DNA from: Stenopsyche tienmushanensis
Taxonomy: Eukaryota; Arthropoda; Insecta; Trichoptera; Stenopsychidae
Assembly (NCBI GenBank): GCA_008973525.1
Contig: WACJ01000526.1
Coordinates: 1,364,001 to 1,428,000 of the forward strand
Direction of reading: 5' to 3'
Length of the DNA: 64,000 bases
How positions within the stretch are numbered: position 1 is the first letter of the stretch; each line of letters begins with the position of its first letter. Made by a program: the position numbers and the translations under genes. The notes below the pieces were generated by a model. That model did no database searches. It saw only the letters and a list, made by a program, of their open reading frames with translations, and was not told the origin of the DNA. Shown here in pieces: positions 58,625 to 64,000 of the stretch.

Positions 58625-59920
58625 TCTGGATATTCTATGGAGATTTCCCGTGTTAGATGACAAATATGGTAGCTCGAGCAAATATATTTTTGTTAAAAGT
58701 GGGCAAAAATTAATTAATTAAATCATGAAATATGATATCAACCGTTTGAAAAAAGTAGTTTCGAGAAAAACGCTTTAAAACACTAAAATATTTATAACTC
58801 CATAAGTAGTTGGAATTTTGGAAATTCCTTTGGAAAATGTATTTTTAAAAGTCAAAACATTGTAAAAATGTAAAAAACGAAATCAATTTTTCAAAAATCT
58901 AAACAAGAATAAAGGTGTGGTCGAAATTCAGCGACAGTCCCAAATTATAATTTCTCTCCAAATTTCGGTTGGTGTTGATGATTTATTTCCTATTTTATTC
59001 AAAATATCTCGATACGTACTCTTTATATGAAATAAAAATAAATAAAAAAAAATCTTTAAAAAAAACCGCATAACTTCGAAAAAGTCGCACAAAAAGAGGT
59101 TTGAGTGTACATAAATAAAAAATCTTTGATTTTCTGCGAGCAAATGTGAATACTTTAGCAACATCTAAATGGCCTTGGATTAGCATCTATCCGCTCAAAT
59201 CATGAACTTCCTTGGACGGACCTTTATCAATGGATTCTTAATGGCTTATTATTCTCTTCGACCAAATACAGTTTTTTTGAGTCTCATTTCGTTTGTTAGT
59301 CAGATCGTTGCTCCGACGCTGGTAATTTGAATACTAAGCAGACGCAAAAGTCGTGCTCATATTGCACAATTCAATTACTAACTTCAAATCTGACTCATCT
59401 GCCTCTATTATGTCATAGCCTTTTTATAAATGATGTATGCCAAAATTTTATGGATCGTTAACACATCGATTCATTCCCAATAATATAAAATCTCTTTTAT
59501 TGATACAATACATCACATTCGATTTAAATTGGCGCGAGTGATACTAAAACGCAGCAAAAGCATCGCTCAGATGATTTAGTGCAAATTTAATTTGCATATT
59601 GCTGCCAAACGATACAAAATAAATTCTATTTTGGCTCGGTTGATTCATTCGAGAAATTACGAAATTGTCATAACAAGCCTTCATTCAGTTTTCAGTATAT
59701 TCAATTTCTATGATATCGTCAGTATAGTATGCGTGAATACATTCGATGTAATCTATGTTTATTGTATTGGTTTACTGTTACATAATTTTCCACTTACACT
59801 CGTCATGAATTTTGCACGAGAATATTTTCACCAGTCCTACATATATTTGAGGATTATTTGGCAGATTCAATGTCATCACTCTTATCCTGATTTTTACTTT
59901 TGAAGCTGTTGATATTACTA
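58625..59920. other. AT-rich stretch, no gene recognised
   Basis: Holds the second copy of the short repeat AAAGTAGTTTCGAGAAAAAC (58750-58781). Otherwise chance frames only. Confidence 0.4.
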
Positions 59921-59930
59921 TAATCTACTA

Positions 59931-60110
59931 GCGTGTACCCGGCATAAGTTGCAATGCTACATAAAGAAAGTATTTGTGCTTTAATTCTTAATTACGCTTT
60001 ATAAGATCACGCTTAGTAATTATTTGAGAGGTACATTAAGAATTCAAATGTATTTCGATTCTCCTGTCGGACTCATGTACGCGGAATAACTGCCAGCACC
60101 TTGATGCTGC
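59931..60110 (+). repeat. Dispersed repeat gamma, copy 2
   Basis: CTACTAGCGTGTACCCGGCA, then TTAATTACGCTTTATAAGAT, AATTATTTGAGAGGTACATT and AAGAATTCAAATGTATTTCG match 42998-43150 in order. It ends about 40 bp before the mariner-B left terminus. Confidence 0.65.
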
Positions 60111-60314
60111 TCTTTATGAGCATCATACGTACATAAAATGTATTTAATATTAGGGGGACCCATAAGTAATCGATTATTTTGAGAGCGTGTCGTTACATGT
60201 CAGTTATCACTGACGCATCGACTAGAGAGGTTGTGCATTTGGTTCTATCTTATTGAATAGACTCTAAACCTCATTTAATCACCAACAGATAAAAGTAAAA
60301 TCGTTATCTACACC

Positions 60315-60704
60315 ATGTCAGACACACAACCGCCAAAAGAACATATTCGTCATCTTATGTTCTTCCAATTTAAAATGGGTTGTAACGCAACACAGACATC
60401 TAAGAAAATTTGTGGCGAATGAAGATTCTCAAGTGGCAATTTTAGCCTAGTTGATTCCCACCGAAATGGGGGACCTACTGGATTCGATACCTAGCTGCTG
60501 AAATCGCTAGTGGATTCAGATCCAAAATTAAATGTGACAGAAATAACCTCAAGACCTTATTATTGGCTACTTGGTCAACAGTGCAAAGACACTTGCACGC
60601 AATTGGCAAAAGTTACAGAGAAGGCATTTAGATTCCTCACCAATTGTCCGACACAAACAGGGATCAACGACGAAGTTGCTACACATCGCTTATAACTAGA
60701 CATC
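60315..60704 (+). pseudogene. Mariner-B transposase, N-terminal part
   Basis: ATG at 60315 begins MSDTQPPKEHIRHLMFFQFK and continues with GCNATQTSKKIC, then a stop. RFSSGNFSLVDSHRNGGPT, the KxxxFxSGxFxLxDxxRSGRP hinge of mariners, follows. Next is a frame with DSDPKLNVTEI and LLGQQCKDTCTQLAKV, which matches the second DNA-binding subdomain (LxVSxxTVxRHLHxLGKV), and then VATHRL just before the TTAA. Stops and frameshifts are numerous. The N-terminal helix-turn-helix and the linker are recognisable, but no function is left. Confidence 0.9.
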
Positions 60705-60708
60705 TTAA
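60705..60708 (+). repeat. Left TTAA target duplication of piggyBac element
   Basis: TTAA directly before CACGTATCGTGCC, repeated at 62857-62860. Confidence 0.92.
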
Positions 60709-60721
60709 CACGTATCGTGCC

Positions 60722-60789
60722 GCGTCGGGCACCGGTGCCCGATGACGATTGTTACCAGTGCGCCGTGGCAGGCACCGGTGACTGATGGC
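60722..60789 (+). promoter_or_regulatory. Subterminal repeats at the left piggyBac end
   Basis: GCGTCGGGCACCGGTGCCCG at 60722 contains the palindrome GGGCACCGGTGCCC. GGCACCGGTGACTGATGGC at about 60771-60789 repeats the core. The same wording GCGTCGGGCACCGGTGACTG is at 62691-62710 near the other end in the same orientation. Such repeats are candidate transposase-binding sites; this role is inferred from position. Confidence 0.7.
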
Positions 60790-61032
60790 ACTCGATTTAG
60801 TAAAATAGTCTCTGTGCGCCGTCAGTTACACATTTAACTGTTTTTAATATATAATCTGATAGACATGGTGTTCCTGAACAAGCGGAACACCCGAACTTTT
60901 TTTTTTAAAAACCATATCCAAAAAAACGGTAGGTATATTCCATGTTCTTCTTCTACGAGATTTTTATAATTAAACATTTACAATATACTAATTTAGATGA
61001 ATGTATGCATATTTTATCATGTTATAAATACG

Positions 61033-61086
61033 TTTTAGGTTAAAAAAGAGTTTAAAAAGTTTCTTTAACTCTTTTTTAACCTAAAA
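61033..61086. repeat. Perfect 20-bp inverted repeat inside the piggyBac element
   Basis: TTTTAGGTTAAAAAAGAGTT at 61033-61052 is exactly inverted at 61067-61086 with a 14-base loop. A further copy of the inner part (TTTTTAACTCTTTTTTT) follows directly. It lies about 120 bp beyond the transposase stop codon. Confidence 0.85.
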
Positions 61087-61206
61087 CTTTTTAACTCTTT
61101 TTTTCGACACACACATTAGATCATGAACATTATTTGCTAGTTTTATAATACAAAACAATAGAATAATAAAAAATAGGCTCTATGTATAAGATACTGTATA
61201 AATGAA

Positions 61207-61743
61207 TTAAATATTTCTATGTACTATATTGAAACACGCTAAACGTAGATGTTGAAAACCATTACACCCCCCACAATACGTTACAACCTGTTTGGTTTTA
61301 TTCCTTGCAAATTTTCTTCCAATGTTGCAATTTAATTTATAGCACCTGGTGCAGCAACGACGAACATTTCGAGTTGAATCATCTTTTTTTCAAAAGTTCA
61401 TGGCGCGATCGTCTTGCTATGATAGATGATGCCGTTTTTTGGATTTCATATATTGCCGAAAAGAGATTCTTCCTCGAAAAGGTATCATGCTTTCGTCAAC
61501 ACAGACATATTCTTGTGGTTCATAATATTTTTTATAATTGATATTGAGATCATCGAAAATATTGTGAATTTTTGCTAACCGATCTTCTGGGTTTGCAGTG
61601 GAATTATCCGCAAAATGTATCATTTGGAGCAAAATCATTGTACTTTGTAGAAATTTCTGCCTGAAATGAATGTCTTTGCTCCAATATAAATAAATACTGT
61701 GTAGTTTGACGATCCAAATAAGTAAATCAAAAAACCTCTTCAT
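61207..61743 (-). pseudogene. piggyBac transposase remnant, minus strand
   Basis: The 61743-61417 frame contains YWSKDIHFRQKF, MILLQMIHFADN, NPEDRLAKIHNI, YEPQEYVCVDESMIPFRGR and FRQYMKSKKRH. These blocks occur in this order in the catalytic domain of piggyBac transposases, and the D of VDESM is the first catalytic Asp. After a deletion the protein resumes out of frame with RRCCTRCYKLNC, VTYCGGC and LRLACFNIVHRN to a stop at 61207-61209. This is the C-terminal cysteine-rich zinc-binding domain (CxxC...CxxC...CxxxxH). The second and third catalytic Asp and most of the N terminus are missing. The enzyme is dead. Confidence 0.95.
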
Positions 61744-61884
61744 TTTAAACTTATTTGTCGGCGATCAAGAACGTGATCTGGATGATATTCGTTGAGTTAT
61801 TCCTTCAATCACTTGATCAGCATATCGATTTGATTGACATTAAATGAACCGTGATCAATATGCCAATAAGTCATGTGCAAAGAG

Positions 61885-62084
61885 TAAGGCCTGATCCACA
61901 CTATGGTGCCGGTAACAGTTCCATCTCGGTCTCGGTCCCGTCAAATATTTTCATACAAAAAACGGGATTGGAACGATCCGATAGTGTGAATACTCTGATT
62001 GTTTCTTGTGTAAGAATATTTGATCGGACCGAGACCGGAGCGAGATCTAACCGTCAACGGCATCATAGTGTGGATCAGGCCTAA
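61885..62084 (+). mobile_element. 194-bp MITE, PIF/Harbinger-like, inside the piggyBac element
   Basis: GGCCTGATCCACACTATG at 61888 is inverted at the other end, CATAGTGTGGATCAGGCC finishing at 62081. The similarity of the two arms extends inward with mismatches (about 70 bp, including the CTCGGTCTCGGTCC region). TAA flanks both sides (61885-61887 and 62082-62084). A 3-bp TWA duplication with GGxC-starting termini is typical of PIF/Harbinger elements. No coding capacity. Confidence 0.9.
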
Positions 62085-62856
62085 GTATGACTTATACTTT
62101 GAAAGCATGATATTTTGAACCAATAATATTGGTTAGAATAAGACCAATAGAAAACGTTTCTTTATTTTGGGGGATGAACAGAAAAAAGTAAAAACAATCG
62201 TTTCTATTGAATAAATAGTGAAAAAATGGAATTATCTTCTCTATTGTTTATAGTATTTAAAATAAATGTTCTAAAAAGCAATAAAAAAGAGTCTTCTCAA
62301 TTGCATTGTCTTAGACTAAAATCTTTTCAAACATTTAATTCCATTCATCGTTAAAATAAACTTGTCACAGATGACATATTTCATGTAATAAAAAAAGGTT
62401 GATGTAATTTGTTACAATATAGACATATCAAAAAATATATCTGAATAGTTATGTGCCGTTTGACTTTTGTGTTTTTCATAATGAAAAAGTAAATTTGAAT
62501 CATAGAATAAATAATCTGTACGCGAAGTAATACGCTACGTCAACCGTCAGTGATTGATACCACAAATAAGATGTAATCTATCCAAAAAATATATAAACCA
62601 TCATGTATCATTACAATGTATTATTCAAAAAGATATGTACAAAAAAAAAAAAAAAAATATGCGTTGCATCCCATATGGACCACACAGGCCGCGTCGGGCA
62701 CCGGTGACTGATGGCCTAAAATAGGTTCTATTTAATTTTTTTTTTTAAATTTTGACCACAATTTATAATCTTTATATATAAATATATAATATAGAACTAA
62801 ATTTGTATGATGGCCTGGTGGGTCATTTTTGAAAAATGTCCTTGGCACGATACGTG

Positions 62857-62860
62857 TTAA
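62857..62860 (+). repeat. Right TTAA target duplication of piggyBac element
   Basis: TTAA directly after GGCACGATACGTG. Confidence 0.92.
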
Positions 62861-63133
62861 CGAGCAATTTCTACACCATATTATAACTTGTGATGAAAAA
62901 TGGATAGTATACGACAATATTGGTCAGATATTGCGCCGTCTGATTATTATTTATTGCAAGCTCTAGGCACTCCATTGAAAATAAGACGTTTTGAAATGTA
63001 AATGAAGTTGAAATTCACCTAAATAACTATTTTTTCGTCAAAGTCAGCCTCTTTTTATAAAAGAGACATTGAAACTTTACCTGAAAGATGGCAAATGTTT
63101 GTAAATAATAATGGAAATTATATAATTGATTGA
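62861..63133 (+). pseudogene. Mariner-B transposase, C-terminal part
   Basis: Right after the TTAA the frame reads EQFLHHIITCDEKWIVYDN. CDEKW holds the first catalytic Asp, and the preceding bases before the piggyBac (TRHLN) join it in phase. An internal deletion then leads to YWSDIAPSDYYLLQALGTPL, which holds the third catalytic Asp, and later LPERWQMFVNNNGNYIID and a stop at 63131-63133. The segment with HDNAxPH and the second Asp is deleted. Several stops are present. Confidence 0.92.
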
Positions 63134-63214
63134 ATAATTAAAATAAAATCGTAACAATTTTTTTTCGTTCTAATTCGTAATAATTGATTATTTATGGGTC
63201 TCCCTAATATATCA

Positions 63215-64000
63215 CAAAATTCACCAGGCAGAGTATTATCAAAATCGATCTGAAAAAATAATGAGCCATTTACTAAAGAGGGCATTCAAAGATTGTCAGG
63301 CTCATTACATATAAATATAGAAGTGTCAATATAATTTTACAAGACTTATTCATACCAAGTATGTTCATATGGATTCGAATGAAAAAATGTATGGATGAAT
63401 TTATCCAAGCCACTTATGTTACGTTTTTGAATTAAAAATTGTAATCAATTGAAGCATAACTATTTTTAGCTAGTTGGAGAGTATGGAATATCAATTGTAT
63501 TGATGGTATTTTTTTTATATAAGAGACATTTCGATATTGGTATTTTTTTATTACCCAAGAGGGGGATTCAGTAATTTATTTTTATACGAACCCCAGTATT
63601 TTTTTAATATTCCAGTATTGATTTTATTTCAGCGTTTTATGTAGCAACATAAAACTTTATGGTTGCTCATTTGAAGGGCGATATAATTGGCATCGAATTG
63701 CCAACACGAACATCATCCTCGGTAAGGAGCACAATGCTGTCCTTTATTTACATGTTTTGACACTTCGGAAACGCCATTGAGTATAATGAAATTTCGTCCG
63801 AATCTCAAAGATCCCCTCCCATATATAAATCAATTCGACAAAAGGAGAATCCAAATATCGTTAAACTAATTTAGCAATTCCCGTATTGTTTTTCAATTCA
63901 GCTGCTGCCGGGGAAAACTTTTTCGAACATAAATCAAACCCAAGTTTAAGTTTTGGGTCACCGCATTGACGAAAGTTTTCCAGACCATCGCTCAATTCGG
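63215..64000. other. AT-rich end of window, no gene recognised
   Basis: No motifs or paired termini found up to the window edge. Confidence 0.45.

Larger units (their letters stand above)
60709..62856 (-). mobile_element. piggyBac-like element, 2148 bp
   Basis: The termini CACGTATCGTGCC (60709-60721) and GGCACGATACGTG (62844-62856) are perfect 13-bp inverted repeats bounded by TTAA on each side, the hallmark of piggyBac insertion. Subterminal GCGTCGGGCACCGGTG motifs sit next to both ends. The transposase remnant is on the minus strand at 61207-61743. A 194-bp MITE has inserted near 61888. The element lacks much of the transposase gene, so it is no longer autonomous, but both ends look intact. 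Confidence 0.95.
60150..63207 (+). mobile_element. Mariner-B element split by a piggyBac insertion
   Basis: The left terminus TTAGGGGGACCCATAAGTAA (then TCGATTATT) is mirrored by the right terminus, whose reverse complement is TTAGGGAGACCCATAAATAA (then TCAATTATT). TA flanks both ends (60148-60149, 63208-63209). Removing the 2148-bp piggyBac and one TTAA leaves about 0.9 kb carrying an N-terminal and a C-terminal transposase remnant, with an internal deletion between the first catalytic Asp block and the third. A second copy of the 3' half is at 18577-19090. Confidence 0.93.

Noticed and set aside
1..64000. CRISPR arrays, bacterial operons, rRNA genes or organelle DNA inserts.
   Set aside because: No regularly spaced direct repeats with unique spacers, no closely packed same-strand genes, and no stretches recalling rRNA or mitochondrial genes were found.

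Overview
This window reads as AT-rich, low-gene-density eukaryotic chromosome, most likely from an arthropod. That is inferred from the transposon mix: mariner transposases with the DD34D spacing, an R1-clade-like LINE, piggyBac insertions at TTAA, hAT insertions with 8-bp duplications, and a tRNA-primed LTR retrotransposon. I find no supportable host protein-coding gene, no rRNA or functional tRNA gene and no CRISPR array. Open reading frames longer than 60 codons occur throughout, but nearly all look like chance frames in AT-rich DNA. Host exons split by introns could be missed by eye.

Layout. 1-5 kb: a beta-repeat copy, a possible SINE head, a partial hAT repeat and a decayed R1-type reverse transcriptase (4190-4960). 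5-15 kb: mostly featureless AT-rich DNA, with a delta-repeat copy, a hairpin and a GC-richer block (13.6-14.3 kb). 15-30 kb: several dead mariner copies of different families (15.5, 18.6, 21.4, 29.4 and 29.7 kb), and at 23.1-24.0 kb a hAT element with a clean 8-bp duplication inside a mariner-like reading frame, itself carrying a piece of another mariner. 30-31 kb: a tRNA-derived SINE. 35.8-39.4 kb: a complete, recent-looking non-autonomous LTR retrotransposon (3612 bp, 625-bp LTRs that read as identical, 4-bp duplication) that splits a reading frame resembling the C-terminal cysteine-rich end of a piggyBac transposase. 41-50 kb: dispersed repeats (alpha, beta, gamma), a pogo-like end and a PIF/Harbinger-like remnant. 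50-57 kb: an (AT)n(GT)n microsatellite, a tandemly duplicated transposase motif, a short mariner (53198-53750), a TTAA-flanked foldback element (54521-55443) and a ZBED5-like hAT (56485-57341) inserted in an alpha repeat. 60.15-63.2 kb: a three-level nest, a PIF-like MITE inside a piggyBac inside a mariner, each with its expected target duplication.

The sequences do not work together as a pathway. They form an insertion chronology: mariner and LINE copies are the most decayed, hAT and piggyBac insertions cut into some of them, and the GC-rich LTR element looks youngest. No transposase in the window is intact, so any element still mobile would depend on enzymes encoded elsewhere.
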